64,000 bases of DNA, taken from NCBI RefSeq assembly GCF_007830315.1, contig NZ_VLKJ01000001.1:974120-1038119 (forward strand), given 5' to 3'. Positions 17,651 through 26,955 of the stretch are shown in pieces (the stretch's first letter is position 1; every line of letters begins with the position of its first letter). The translations under genes were made by a program, and so were the position numbers. The notes under the pieces are model-generated. The model was given only the letters and a program-made list of their open reading frames with translations, searched no databases and was not told the origin of the DNA. This DNA is from Novosphingobium taihuense. GTDB lineage: Bacteria; Pseudomonadota; Alphaproteobacteria; Sphingomonadales; Sphingomonadaceae.

Positions 17651-18645
17651 ACCCCGTGGTAGCCCTTGTACCACTTCACGAAGTTCGGCACCCCGACCTC
17701 GATGCTCGTCGTCGGACGGTAGCCAAGGTCGCTCGAAATCGCGTCGATGTCGGCGAAGGACTGGCGAACGTCGCCGGGCTGCATCGGCATGAGATTCATC
17801 TCGGCCTTGCGCCCGAGTTGCTCTTCCAGAATCGCGATGACCTTCATCAGGTGCTCGGACTTGTGGTTGCCGATGTTGTAGAGGCGGTGCGGCTTTTCGC
17901 TGCCGCCAGCCTTGACCGAACCGTCGTCGGGCGGCGGATTGTCGAGGCAGGCGATGACGCCGCTGACGATGTCGTCCACATAGGTGAAATCGCGGTACAT
18001 GTCGCCGTGGTTGAAGACATTGATCGGCTCACCCGCCAGAATTGCCTTGGTAAACAACCACATCATCATGTCCGGGCGGCCCCATGGGCCATAGACGGTG
18101 AAGAAGCGCAGGCCTGTCAGCGGCAGGCGATAGAGGTGGGCGTAAGTCTCGCTCATCAGTTCGTCCGCCTTCTTGGTAGCGGCGTAGAGCGAGAGCGGGT
18201 GGTCTACGCGGTCATCCACCGAGAAGGGAAGCTTTGTATTTCCACCATAAACCGATGACGAGCTGGCATAGACCATGTGCTCAACCCCGCGATGGCGCGA
18301 GACTTCGAGCAGGTTGAGGTGGCCGACGAGGTTGGACTGCACATAGGCGTGCGGGTTCTCGATCGAATAGCGCACCCCGGCCTGCGCGCCCAAGTGGACG
18401 ACGCGTTCGAACTGCTTGTTTGCCAGCGCGGCAGTCAGGCCCGCATAATCGGCGAAGTCATTGCGGCAGAAGGAAAAGCGTGAGCCGCCCTGCTCCACCA
18501 GCCGCGCCAGCCGCGCTTCCTTGAGGCTGACGTCGTAGTAATCGTTGACGATGTCGACCCCGACAACCTCGTCCCCGCGGGCGAGCAGTCGGGTGATGAG
18601 CGAGTAGCCGATGAAGCCGGCGGCTCCGGTAACGAGGACGCGCAT
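17647..18645 (-). CDS. NAD-dependent epimerase, probable UDP-glucuronate 4-epimerase
   Basis: The 332-residue extended short-chain dehydrogenase has the NAD site GAAGFIG (7-13) and the catalytic YxxxK (Tyr154, Lys158 in LYAATKK). The NDYYDVSLKEARL stretch after the first strands is characteristic of the LpsL/CapI UDP-glucuronate 4-epimerase group, as are RFFTVYGPWGRPDM and FTYVDDIV. It would make UDP-galacturonate for a surface polysaccharide. It is downstream of the TviB-like dehydrogenase on the same strand (45-base gap), which suggests one operon. Confidence 0.85.
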   Translation of the reverse strand: MRVLVTGAAGFIGYSLITRLLARGDEVVGVDIVNDYYDVSLKEARLARLVEQGGSRFSFCRNDFADYAGLTAALANKQFERVVHLGAQAGVRYSIENPHAYVQSNLVGHLNLLEVSRHRGVEHMVYASSSSVYGGNTKLPFSVDDRVDHPLSLYAATKKADELMSETYAHLYRLPLTGLRFFTVYGPWGRPDMMMWLFTKAILAGEPINVFNHGDMYRDFTYVDDIVSGVIACLDNPPPDDGSVKAGGSEKPHRLYNIGNHKSEHLMKVIAILEEQLGRKAEMNLMPMQPGDVRQSFADIDAISSDLGYRPTTSIEVGVPNFVKWYKGYHGV

Positions 18646-18690
18646 TGCAATTCCAGTTTGTTATTTGGTCGTCAGCCTAGGGGGCGGCGT

Positions 18691-20016
18691 TCAGAGTTTC
18701 CAGTCGGCCTGTTCGCCCAGCACCCCCTTGAGGTCCGCGAGCGTCCCTCCTGGCGCAAGGAGCCCGGCGATCCGCTCGGCCCCGGCAGCGAGATAATACT
18801 TGTGCGGAACCGCAAGAAAAACAAGATCATAGACCTGGTCGAACGCATCTCCGGCCAGCTGGATGCCATATTCGAGCATGGCCTCGGCGTTGTCGGCATG
18901 GGGATCGTGGACGGCGACATTGTGGCCGAGCTTCTCCAGTTCCGCAACGACATCGGCGACCTTGGAATTGCGCAGGTCTGGCACGTTTTCCTTGAACGTC
19001 AGGCCCAGCACAAGGACCGAGCCCGCCTGCCCGCCACGCTTGGCATGGAGCTCGCGTGCGACCCATTGCGCCATGCCATCGTTCACGCCTCGCCCGGCAA
19101 GGATCACCTGCGGATCGTGGCCGAGGGCTTCGGCGCGGGCCGAGAGGTAATAGGGATCGACGCCGATGCAGTGCCCGCCGACAAGGCCGGGGGTGAAGGG
19201 CAGGAAATTCCACTTGGTGCCGGCGGCGGCGAGGACGTCCCAGACCGAGAGATCCATCTTCGAGAAGATCTGGGTAATCTCGTTCATGAAGGCGATGTTG
19301 ATATCGCGCTGGGCGTTCTCGATGACCTTGGCGGCTTCGGCAGCCTTGATGGAGGCGGCGCGGAACACGCCGCCCGAGGTGATCGCGCCATAGAGATCGG
19401 CAACGCGATCAAGCACTTGCGAATTCTGGCCCGAGACGACTTTGGTGATGCGTTCGATGGTATGTTCGCGGTCACCGGGATTGATGCGTTCCGGGCTATA
19501 GCCGAGGAAGAAGTCCTGCCCGCACCTGAGGCCGGAAACTTCCTCGAGAATCGGGCCGCAGATGTCTTCGGTGACGCCGGGGTACACGGTGCTTTCGAAC
19601 ACGACGACCGGGGCGCGGCCTTCCTTGACCGCAGCGGGGAGCATCTTGCCGACGGTGCGCGAGGCGGATTCGACAAGACGCAGGTCCGGGCGATTCTGGG
19701 CATCGATGGGCGTCGGCACGGTGACGATGTAGAAATCGCTCGGCGGGCAGACCCCGGCATCGCAGGTCAGGCCAAGGCTCGACATAGAGAGCAGCGCCGG
19801 TTCGATCTCGCGCGTGCGGTCATGCCCTTCGGACAGCTCTGAAATGCGCTGCACGTCGATGTCGAAGCCGGTGACGAAGAACTTCTTGGCAAGCGCGACG
19901 GCGAGCGGCAGGCCGACGTAGCCGAGGCCAAGCACGGTGACGCGGGTGGTGGCGGACACCAGCGGATCAAGGCCGCGGACGGGGGCAGGAGCAAGCGTCG
20001 GGAACTGGACTGTCAC
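18691..20016 (-). CDS. Nucleotide sugar dehydrogenase of the TviB/WbpO type
   Basis: The 441-residue protein has an N-terminal Rossmann domain (VLGLGYVGLPLAVALAK at about 28-44), the catalytic Cys in GLVGGHCIGVDPYYL (about residue 280) and a C-terminal UDP-binding domain (VLVLGLTFKENVPDLRNSK). KWNFLPFTPGLVGGHC is characteristic of the TviB/WbpO group that oxidises UDP-GlcNAc or UDP-GalNAc to the uronic acid. The start lies in a gap shared with the divergent wecB gene. A second, different dehydrogenase (WecC type) lies in the neighbouring operon. Confidence 0.9.
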   Translation of the reverse strand: MTVQFPTLAPAPVRGLDPLVSATTRVTVLGLGYVGLPLAVALAKKFFVTGFDIDVQRISELSEGHDRTREIEPALLSMSSLGLTCDAGVCPPSDFYIVTVPTPIDAQNRPDLRLVESASRTVGKMLPAAVKEGRAPVVVFESTVYPGVTEDICGPILEEVSGLRCGQDFFLGYSPERINPGDREHTIERITKVVSGQNSQVLDRVADLYGAITSGGVFRAASIKAAEAAKVIENAQRDINIAFMNEITQIFSKMDLSVWDVLAAAGTKWNFLPFTPGLVGGHCIGVDPYYLSARAEALGHDPQVILAGRGVNDGMAQWVARELHAKRGGQAGSVLVLGLTFKENVPDLRNSKVADVVAELEKLGHNVAVHDPHADNAEAMLEYGIQLAGDAFDQVYDLVFLAVPHKYYLAAGAERIAGLLAPGGTLADLKGVLGEQADWKL

Positions 20017-20122
20017 GGGACAGGCGGCCTTTCATGGTTGACGCATCGCGCGCCGGATTGCCGCCCTGCTTAAATCGAGGCTCTTATTTCACGGTTAACA
20101 CTCGCAAGTTATTGGAAGCGCC
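20017..20122. promoter_or_regulatory. Divergent promoter region of the nucleotide-sugar locus
   Basis: This 106-base region lies between two divergent starts and is AT-richer than its flanks (TTAAAT, CTTATTTCACGGTTAAC, AAGTTATTGG). It should contain both promoters. The GGTTAACAC stretch resembles a half CtrA box, but no properly spaced second half is present. Confidence 0.45.
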
Positions 20123-21247
20123 ATGACGGAAAAGACCATCCTAGTGGTGTTTGGCACCCGCCCCGAAGCGATCAAGATGTTTCCCGTGGTCCATGCGTTG
20201 CAGGCCGATCCGCGCACGCGCGTCGTCACCTGCGTGTCGGCGCAGCATCGCGGAATGCTGGATCAGGTGCTGGAAATCGCCGGGATCATGCCGGACTTCG
20301 ACCTTGACCTGATGAAGCCGGACCAGACGTTGGACGGGCTGACTGCCGCACTGCTGACCGAGCTTGGCAAGGTGATGGATCAGGTTTCACCAGACTGGGT
20401 GGTGGTTCAGGGCGATACGGCAACGGCCATGGCAGGCGCGCTGGCCGCCTACTACCGCAAGCTGCCGGTGGCCCATGTCGAGGCGGGCCTTCGCAGCCAC
20501 AACATCTATCACCCCTGGCCGGAGGAGGTGAACCGCAAGATCATCGGTACGATCGCGAAGCTGCACTTTGCGCCGACCGATGTTTCGGCGGCGGCACTGT
20601 TGGCGGAGAATGTTGATGCGGCTGGCGTCCACGTTACCGGCAATACCGTGATCGACGCCCTGCAATGGGTGTCGGCGAAGATCGAGGCCGAGCCTGCACT
20701 CGCCTCCGGGCTTGCCGAAATCGAGGAGCGATTCGCTCAGCGGCGGGTGATCGGCGTAACCAGCCATCGCCGCGAGAACTTTGGCGGGGGGCTGGAGAAT
20801 ATTGCCGAGGCGATCCGCCGGATTGCGACGCGCGAGGACGTGGCGGTGGTCTTTCCGGTCCACCCCAACCCGAACGTACGCAAGGTGATGGACGCGACGC
20901 TGGCAGGCCTGCCCAACGTGGCGATGATCGAGCCGCTGGATTACCCGCACTTCGCGCGGTTGCTGTCGGTGGCCGAAATCATGCTGACCGATTCGGGCGG
21001 CGTGCAGGAAGAGGCGCCTGCGCTGGGCAAGCCGGTGCTGGTCATGCGCGAGACGACCGAGCGGCCCGAAGGCGTGACTGCCGGGACCGCAAGGCTCGTC
21101 GGCACCGATGTTGACCGCATCGTTTCCGAAATCTTCACCCTGCTCGACGATAAGGCTGCCTATTCAGCCATGGCGCGTGCGCACAACCCGTTCGGGGATG
21201 GGCAATCGGCGCGCCGTATCGTGGAGTTGCTGGCGAATGATGGGTGA
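20123..21247 (+). CDS. wecB: UDP-N-acetylglucosamine 2-epimerase (non-hydrolysing)
   Basis: This 374-residue enzyme converts UDP-GlcNAc to UDP-ManNAc. Family motifs are VFGTRPEAIKMFPVVHAL at the start, VQGDTAT, VAHVEAGLRS, GVTSHRREN (about 211), PVHPNPNVRK and LTDSGGVQEEAP (about 286-297). Its length is normal for WecB. The stop overlaps the start of the wecC-type dehydrogenase, which uses its product, so the two are translationally coupled. Confidence 0.95.
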   Translation: MTEKTILVVFGTRPEAIKMFPVVHALQADPRTRVVTCVSAQHRGMLDQVLEIAGIMPDFDLDLMKPDQTLDGLTAALLTELGKVMDQVSPDWVVVQGDTATAMAGALAAYYRKLPVAHVEAGLRSHNIYHPWPEEVNRKIIGTIAKLHFAPTDVSAAALLAENVDAAGVHVTGNTVIDALQWVSAKIEAEPALASGLAEIEERFAQRRVIGVTSHRRENFGGGLENIAEAIRRIATREDVAVVFPVHPNPNVRKVMDATLAGLPNVAMIEPLDYPHFARLLSVAEIMLTDSGGVQEEAPALGKPVLVMRETTERPEGVTAGTARLVGTDVDRIVSEIFTLLDDKAAYSAMARAHNPFGDGQSARRIVELLANDG

Positions 21248-22541
21248 TGTGAAGCCGGACGTCTGTGTTGTCGGCCTCGGCTATATCGGACTTCCAACTG
21301 CTGCCATCATAGCGCGCGCAGGCTGCAAGGTGCTCGGCCTCGACGTGTCGCAACACGTGGTCGATACGATCAACCGGGGCGAGATCCATATCGAGGAAGT
21401 GGACCTCGATGGCCTTGTCCATGGCGTGGTGCAGCGGGGCCTGCTGCGCGCATCGACCGAGATAGCGCCGTCCGACGTCTTCGTGATCGCGGTGCCGACG
21501 CCCTTTGCCAAGGACGGGCACCATACGCCCGACATTTCCTATGTGCTGGCGGCTGCGACGCAGGTGGCGGCCGTGCTCAAGGCCGGGGACACGGTGATCC
21601 TCGAATCGACGTCGCCGGTAGGTACGACTGACCAGATGCGCGATCTGATGGCTGGCCTGCGGCCTGACCTGAAATTCCCCGGCAAGACCAAGGAGACGCC
21701 CGACGTTTCCATCGCCTATTGCCCCGAGCGCGTGCTGCCGGGTCGCATTCTGGAAGAGCTGACCAACAACGACCGTTCGATCGGTGGCATTACCCCGCGC
21801 TGTGCACGCAAGGCGCTGGCGTTCTACAAGCGCTTCGTGCGCGGTACGTGCGTGACGACCGATGCGCGATCCGCCGAGATGACCAAGCTGGTCGAGAACG
21901 CCTATCGGGACGTGAACATCGCCTTTGCCAACGAGCTTTCGATGGTGGCGGACAAGATGGGTCTGGACGTGTGGGAAGTGATCCGCCTCGCCAACCGCCA
22001 TCCGCGCGTGAACATCCTGCAGCCCGGCCCCGGCGTTGGCGGGCACTGCATCGCGGTGGACCCGTGGTTCATCGTGGCGGGCGCTCCCGATGAAACGCCG
22101 CTGATCCGCACCGCGCGCAATGTGAACGATGGCAAGATGCACCATGTCGTCGCCAAGGCCTCGGCACTGGTCGAGGCGCATCCCGGCGTGAAGGTTGCGT
22201 GCCTTGGCCTCGCGTTCAAGGCAAACATCGACGATTTCCGCGAAAGCCCGGCGCGCTATGTCGCGGCGAGCCTCGCGCGCAAGTTCGGTGCGCGGATCAA
22301 CGTGGTGGAGCCCTATGCGGGCGAGTTGCCGCGCGAGTTCGAGGGAACGGGCGCGGTGCAGATCGATCTGGATACCGCGCTTGAAGAGTGCGGCGTGCTG
22401 ATCGTGCTGGTTGACCACGACGTGTTCAAGGTGATCCCGCTGGCCGAGCGTTCGGGCAAGGTCGTCTATGACACGCGCGGGATCTGGCCGGATCAGCCGG
22501 GGGTTGATGTGGCGGCTGCAGGGTTAAGGCTGGCGAGCTGA
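21237..22541 (+). CDS. wecC: UDP-N-acetyl-D-mannosamine dehydrogenase
   Basis: The 434-residue enzyme oxidises UDP-ManNAc to UDP-ManNAcA. It has the NAD site VVGLGYIGLPTAAIIARAG, the catalytic Cys in GVGGHCIAVDPWF (about residue 269), the invariant Lys-Glu stretch AEMTKLVENAYRDVNIAFANE (broken at the middle in homologues), and CLGLAFKANIDDFRESP. Two ATG codons, at 21237 and 21240, compete. The first is preferred because GGAG lies 10 bases upstream. It overlaps wecB by 11 bases. With wecB it should give ManNAcA for an exopolysaccharide, capsule or LPS. Confidence 0.93.
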   Translation: MMGDVKPDVCVVGLGYIGLPTAAIIARAGCKVLGLDVSQHVVDTINRGEIHIEEVDLDGLVHGVVQRGLLRASTEIAPSDVFVIAVPTPFAKDGHHTPDISYVLAAATQVAAVLKAGDTVILESTSPVGTTDQMRDLMAGLRPDLKFPGKTKETPDVSIAYCPERVLPGRILEELTNNDRSIGGITPRCARKALAFYKRFVRGTCVTTDARSAEMTKLVENAYRDVNIAFANELSMVADKMGLDVWEVIRLANRHPRVNILQPGPGVGGHCIAVDPWFIVAGAPDETPLIRTARNVNDGKMHHVVAKASALVEAHPGVKVACLGLAFKANIDDFRESPARYVAASLARKFGARINVVEPYAGELPREFEGTGAVQIDLDTALEECGVLIVLVDHDVFKVIPLAERSGKVVYDTRGIWPDQPGVDVAAAGLRLAS

Positions 22542-22551
22542 ATTTGCTGAT

Positions 22552-22685
22552 CCTCCCCTTTTTCACAGCGTGCAAAAGGGGAGGTGGCAGCGCGCAGCGC
22601 TGACGGAGGGGTTCTTGTTCCTACCCCTCCACCACCCTTCGGGCGGTCCCCCTCCCCGTTTGTCCTTCGGAAAAACAGGGAGGGT
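22552..22685. repeat. Mosaic hairpin repeat element with nested palindromes
   Basis: About 134 bases contain a perfect 11-base stem CCTCCCCTTTT / AAAAGGGGAGG (22552-22562 with 22574-22584), then GGTGGCAGCGCGCAGCGCTGACGGA, a 7-base stem GGAGGGG / CCCCTCC (22605-22611 with 22624-22630), a CCCTTCGGG mini-hairpin and a final CCCTCCCCGTTT / AAACAGGGAGGG pair. Intergenic palindromic elements of this composition are widespread in sphingomonad and caulobacter genomes. It separates two convergent genes and can also end both transcripts. Confidence 0.75.
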
Positions 22686-22690
22686 CGGAC

Positions 22691-23683
22691 TTACGCTACC
22701 GCGCTGGGCATCTGCTGGCTGGCGCAGTGGAAGCCGCCGCCGCCTGCGAGGACGGCGTCGCCCATCAGGCCTATCGTCGCGCGATCCGGGAAGAGTTCGG
22801 CGATTGCCGCGACGCCTTCGTCATCGTGAGGGGAGCCGAAGATCGGTACGACCACGAGGTTCGTGGTGATGACGAAATTCATGTAGCTGGCCGGCTGAAT
22901 CATGTTGCCCCATTCGATGCGGCCCGGCGAGGGGACTTCGACCACATCTACGCCTGCGGCCTCGGCACGAGCCTTGGCGTCAGCGTAGATCCCGGCGTTG
23001 GGGTCGTTCGGGCCGGTGGCCCCGGGGAGCGCGAGGCGGTTGGCGCCGACGAAGCGGGCGAGGTTGTCGACGTGGCCGTCGGTGTGGTCGTTGATCAACC
23101 CGTCGCCCAGCCAGAGGACGCGGGTGTAGCCGAGATCGCGGCTGAGGCGCAGCTCGAGGTCTTCGCGCGTGAGGTGCGGGTTGCGGTTGGGATTGAGCAG
23201 ACACTGCTCGGTCGTGGCGACGAGGCCGGTGCCGTCGCCGTCCAGCGCGCCGCCTTCGAGTATCCAGTCGGCCTTCGAGGCTTCGAGGCCTGCGGAGGCG
23301 GCAAGGTCGGCGCCAATCTCCTGATCGCCCGGCATCAGGTACTTCTCGCCCCAGCCGTTGAAGCCGAACAGGCGGGCTCGGCGGTTTGCGGCTTCATCGA
23401 GCACGACGAGCGGGCCGGTGTCGCGCAGCCAGACGTCGCCATAGGTGCGGCGTTCGAGCTTTACGGCGGCAGACACGAGCGACTTCGCGCGCATTTCGTT
23501 GGCAGCATCGCGCACGACGAGGCGGACTTCCTGGCCGCTGTCGGCCACGGCGCTGGCGAAGGCGGCGATCTGCTCCTGCGCCTTGTCGATAACTCCCGAC
23601 CATTCCTCGGCCAGATGCGGGAAGCCGATCCACAGCCAGTCCTGCGGGTGCCATTCGGGGGGCATGCGAAATTGGGCGGTCAT
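22691..23683 (-). CDS. aguA: Agmatine deiminase
   Basis: This 330-residue member of the peptidyl-arginine deiminase fold converts agmatine to N-carbamoylputrescine and ammonia. Motifs are WLWIGFPH near the start, YGDVWLRDTGP (81-91), FNGWGEKY, LEGGALDGDG (142-151), NDHTDGHVDNLARF (198-211) and the catalytic Cys320 in GGGGFHCASQQ at the C-terminus. The start is the ATG giving MTAQFRMPPEW. The open frame continues far upstream only as a shadow of glnE. The partner N-carbamoylputrescine amidase (aguB) is not adjacent. Confidence 0.93.
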   Translation of the reverse strand: MTAQFRMPPEWHPQDWLWIGFPHLAEEWSGVIDKAQEQIAAFASAVADSGQEVRLVVRDAANEMRAKSLVSAAVKLERRTYGDVWLRDTGPLVVLDEAANRRARLFGFNGWGEKYLMPGDQEIGADLAASAGLEASKADWILEGGALDGDGTGLVATTEQCLLNPNRNPHLTREDLELRLSRDLGYTRVLWLGDGLINDHTDGHVDNLARFVGANRLALPGATGPNDPNAGIYADAKARAEAAGVDVVEVPSPGRIEWGNMIQPASYMNFVITTNLVVVPIFGSPHDDEGVAAIAELFPDRATIGLMGDAVLAGGGGFHCASQQMPSAVA

Positions 23684-23791
23684 GGGCGTATGGTCCGGAT
23701 TCTGGGAATTGGCTCCGCGCCTTAGAGCAGAAGTCGCGCGGTTTCCATGGCGCTTGATCGAGGCGGGCAAGCGGGGCATGCGGGTGGAACG

Positions 23792-26470
23792 ATGACGGAT
23801 TTTCACAGCGCCCTTGCCCGCGCCCATGCGCATTCGCCGTTCCTGTCGATGGCGCTTGGCCGTTTGCCCGAGCTGGAGGCAATGCTGGCGGCGGGCGAAG
23901 TCGAGGGCGCGCTGGCGCGGGCCAAGGCGGCGGGTCAGGGCATCGAGGATGGCGCCGTGGCGCTGCGGCGGGAGCGGCTGGCGCTGGCGACCGTGGTGGC
24001 CATCGGCGATCTGGCGGGGGCATTCCCGCTGGGCCGCGTGGTGGGGGAGCTTTCCGACTTTGCCGACAGGTCGCTCGACCGGGCAATCGAGGCGGCGATC
24101 CGGCGGCGGGTGCCGGATGCGGAAAGCACCGGATTCTGCGCAATTGGGCTCGGCAAGCATGGCGCACAGGAGCTGAACTACTCGTCGGACATCGATCCGA
24201 TCCTGCTCTACGATCCCGAGGTCCTGCCCCGGCGCGAACGCGACGATCCCGCCGATGCGGCGCAGCGGGTGGCGCGGGCGATCATGGAAATCATGTCTTC
24301 GGTGACAAGCGAGGGCTATGTCTTCCGGGTGGACCTGCGGTTGCGGCCGGCTTCGGAGGTCAGCCCCCTCGCGCTGCCGTTCGAGGCGGCGATCACGCAC
24401 TATGAATCGAGCGCGCTGGCGTGGGAGCGGGCGGCCTATATCCGGGCGCGGGCGGCTTCGGGCGATGTGGCGCGAGGGCAGGCTTTCCTCGATACGATCC
24501 GGCCCTTCGTGTGGCGGCGCAGCCTTGATTTCGGGGCGATTGCCGAGATCGGGCGGCTGACGACGCGGATTCGCGATCACTATTCGGCGGGTCAGGCCAT
24601 CGGGCCGGGCTATGACCTGAAGCGCGGGCGCGGCGGGATTCGCGAGGTGGAATTCTTCGCGCAGACGCACCAGCTGATCCATGGCGGGCGCAATCCGGCG
24701 CTGCGGCTGCGGGGCACGCGGGCGAGCCTGGAGGCGCTGGCCGAGGCGGGGATCATCGGGGCCGACGATGCACAGGTCATGGGCGAAAGCTATGACCGGC
24801 TGCGCACGCTGGAGCATCGGCTGCAGATGGTGGCGGACCAGCAGACGCATTCGCTGCCGGGCGATGCGGCAGCGCTCGACAACGTGGCGCGGCTCGATGG
24901 GCTGGCCGATGGCGCGGCTCTGGTGACAGAACTGGCGGCGATTTCGGACACGGTCGGGCGGCGGTTCGATGCGCTGATAGAGACTTATGCGCCGACCGGG
25001 GCCGTGCAGGCGATTGAGGTGCCGAACCAGTCCGATCCGGTGGTCGATGCCTTTACGCAGAGGGTGGAAGCTTGGGAGGGCGGGCACTATCGCTGCCTGC
25101 GCTCTGCCGAGGCGCGCGAGGCTTTTGCGCGGATACGGCCGCAACTGCTGCGCGCGCTGTGCGAGGCGCCCGACCCGGAGCGGGCGCTGCTGCGCTGGGA
25201 GCATCTGCTGGAAGGATTGCCGAGCGCGATCAATGTGTTCCGCCTGCTGGAGGCGCGGCCCGGATTGCTGGCCGTGGTCATGCGCGTGCTGGCCCATGCG
25301 CCGACACTGGCGGACGAACTGGCACGGCGGTCAGACCTGCTCGACATCCTGATCGACCGTTCGGCCTTCGACCTGCCGGGCAGCGTTGCCGAGATTGCGG
25401 CGGAGCTATCGCGCGGGGAAGCTGGCGACGATTACCAGCGGCTGCTCGATACGGTGCGCCTGCGCGTGGGCGAGATGCGCTTTGCGCTGGGGGTGCAACT
25501 GATCGAGGGGCAGCGCGATCCGCTGGAAGTGGCGGCGGCGCTCAGTCGGGTGGCCGAGGCTTCGATCGAGGTGCTGGGCCGCGCCGCAATCGAGGAATTC
25601 CGGGGCAATCATGGCGTGGTGCCGGGGAGCGATCTGGCGATTCTGGGCCTCGGCCGACTGGGTGGAGCGGCGCTGACCCATGCATCGGACCTCGACCTGA
25701 TTTTCCTGTTCAGCGGGGATCATGCCAGCGAGTCCGACGGACGCAGGCCTTTGGGCGCGACGCTTTACTTTAACCGGCTGGCGCAGCGGGTGATCGCGGC
25801 GCTTTCGGTGCCGACGGCGGCGGGCGCGCTTTATGAAGTGGACACGCGGTTGCGGCCTTCGGGCGCGCAGGGGCCGATCTCGGTCAGCCTCGAGAGTTTC
25901 TCGCTCTACCAGTGCGAGGACGCCTGGACGTGGGAGCATATGGCCCTGTGCAGGGCGCGGGCGATGTTCGGGACCGAGGCGGACCGGGCGACGCTGCAGG
26001 CGATCATTGCGCGTGTGCTCGATCGGCCCCGCGATCCTGCAAAGCTGCGCGCCGACGTGCTGGAAATGCGGGCGACCATGGCCGAGCACAAGCCAGCCAA
26101 GGGTCCGCTCGACGTGAAGCTGGCGCGCGGCGGGCTGGTGGACATCGAGTTCATGGTTCACTTCCTGCAATTGCGCGACCATCTGGCGCAGACGCCCGAT
26201 CTTGGGGCGGCGGTGCAGGAACTGGAGGACAATGGGCTCCTGCCGCACGGTATCCGCCAGGCGCATGACCTGCTGACGCGATTGCTGGTGGTGGTGCGGC
26301 TGGTTGCACCTGATGGCATGTTTCCACCTGAAGCCAGCCGGGGCATCGTGGCGCGGTCTTGCGGCCTGGAAGACTGGGATGCCTTGCTGGACGCGGTGGA
26401 GTCTGCACGGCATTGCGTGGCCCTCGGCTGGGCGCAGGTGTTCGATACTCAACTGGAGATTGCGGAATGA
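23792..26470 (+). CDS. glnE: Bifunctional glutamine synthetase adenylyltransferase/deadenylylase
   Basis: This 892-residue protein has the duplicated nucleotidyltransferase architecture of GlnE. The N-terminal deadenylylase domain has NYSSDIDPILLYD (129-141), RVDLRLRPASEVSPLA and GGIREVEFFAQTHQL. The C-terminal adenylylase domain has LGLGRLGGAALTHASDLDLIFLF (about 618-640), EVDTRLRPSGAQGP and RGGLVDIEFMVHFLQL. It switches glutamine synthetase activity in response to PII/glutamine. An ATG at 23747 is also in frame; 23792 was chosen because it starts the homologous part. It overlaps the bcp start. Confidence 0.94.
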   Translation: MTDFHSALARAHAHSPFLSMALGRLPELEAMLAAGEVEGALARAKAAGQGIEDGAVALRRERLALATVVAIGDLAGAFPLGRVVGELSDFADRSLDRAIEAAIRRRVPDAESTGFCAIGLGKHGAQELNYSSDIDPILLYDPEVLPRRERDDPADAAQRVARAIMEIMSSVTSEGYVFRVDLRLRPASEVSPLALPFEAAITHYESSALAWERAAYIRARAASGDVARGQAFLDTIRPFVWRRSLDFGAIAEIGRLTTRIRDHYSAGQAIGPGYDLKRGRGGIREVEFFAQTHQLIHGGRNPALRLRGTRASLEALAEAGIIGADDAQVMGESYDRLRTLEHRLQMVADQQTHSLPGDAAALDNVARLDGLADGAALVTELAAISDTVGRRFDALIETYAPTGAVQAIEVPNQSDPVVDAFTQRVEAWEGGHYRCLRSAEAREAFARIRPQLLRALCEAPDPERALLRWEHLLEGLPSAINVFRLLEARPGLLAVVMRVLAHAPTLADELARRSDLLDILIDRSAFDLPGSVAEIAAELSRGEAGDDYQRLLDTVRLRVGEMRFALGVQLIEGQRDPLEVAAALSRVAEASIEVLGRAAIEEFRGNHGVVPGSDLAILGLGRLGGAALTHASDLDLIFLFSGDHASESDGRRPLGATLYFNRLAQRVIAALSVPTAAGALYEVDTRLRPSGAQGPISVSLESFSLYQCEDAWTWEHMALCRARAMFGTEADRATLQAIIARVLDRPRDPAKLRADVLEMRATMAEHKPAKGPLDVKLARGGLVDIEFMVHFLQLRDHLAQTPDLGAAVQELEDNGLLPHGIRQAHDLLTRLLVVVRLVAPDGMFPPEASRGIVARSCGLEDWDALLDAVESARHCVALGWAQVFDTQLEIAE

Positions 26471-26940
26471 GCGAGCGTATTGGAGTGGGCGAGGCATTCC
26501 CCGACGTTGCGATGACGACGCCCGATGGTGGCAGCGTGAAGGCTTCGGATTTCGCAGGGCGCAAGCTCGTGGTGTTCTTCTACCCCAAGGACGACACGCC
26601 CGGCTGCACGACTGAAAACAAGGACTTTTCCGCCCTGTACGGTGACTTCCAGGCCGCAGGGATCGCCGTGCTGGGCGTGAGCAAGGACCCGCCAAAGAAG
26701 CATGTGAAGTTTGCCGAGAAGCATGGGTTGACGGCGCCGCTAGCATCGGATGCGGACGAAGGCGGAGTGTCCGATGCGCTGGGCATCTGGACCGAGAAAT
26801 CGATGTACGGGCGCACCTACATGGGCATGGAGCGCACGACCTATCTGGTCGGCGCCGATGGCAAGATTGCGCAGGTCTGGAACAAGGTGAAGGTCAAGGG
26901 CCACGCCGAAGACGTCCTGGCCGCTGCCAAGGCGCTTTGA
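26467..26940 (+). CDS. bcp: Peroxiredoxin of the BCP/PrxQ type
   Basis: This 157-residue thiol peroxidase has the peroxidatic Cys47 in FYPKDDTPGCTTE. The resolving Cys found five residues later in E. coli BCP is absent (the sequence continues ENKDF), so it should work as a 1-Cys type. It reduces hydrogen peroxide and organic peroxides with thioredoxin or glutathione-type donors. The ATG overlaps the glnE stop (ATGA), suggesting coupling, and a DUF455 gene follows 15 bases later. Confidence 0.93.
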   Translation: MSERIGVGEAFPDVAMTTPDGGSVKASDFAGRKLVVFFYPKDDTPGCTTENKDFSALYGDFQAAGIAVLGVSKDPPKKHVKFAEKHGLTAPLASDADEGGVSDALGIWTEKSMYGRTYMGMERTTYLVGADGKIAQVWNKVKVKGHAEDVLAAAKAL

Positions 26941-26955
26941 TCGGGAGCCACGTTT

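Noticed and set aside
25406..26746. 446-codon minus-strand frame opposite glnE
   Set aside because: Antisense shadow of GlnE, with no sensible domain.
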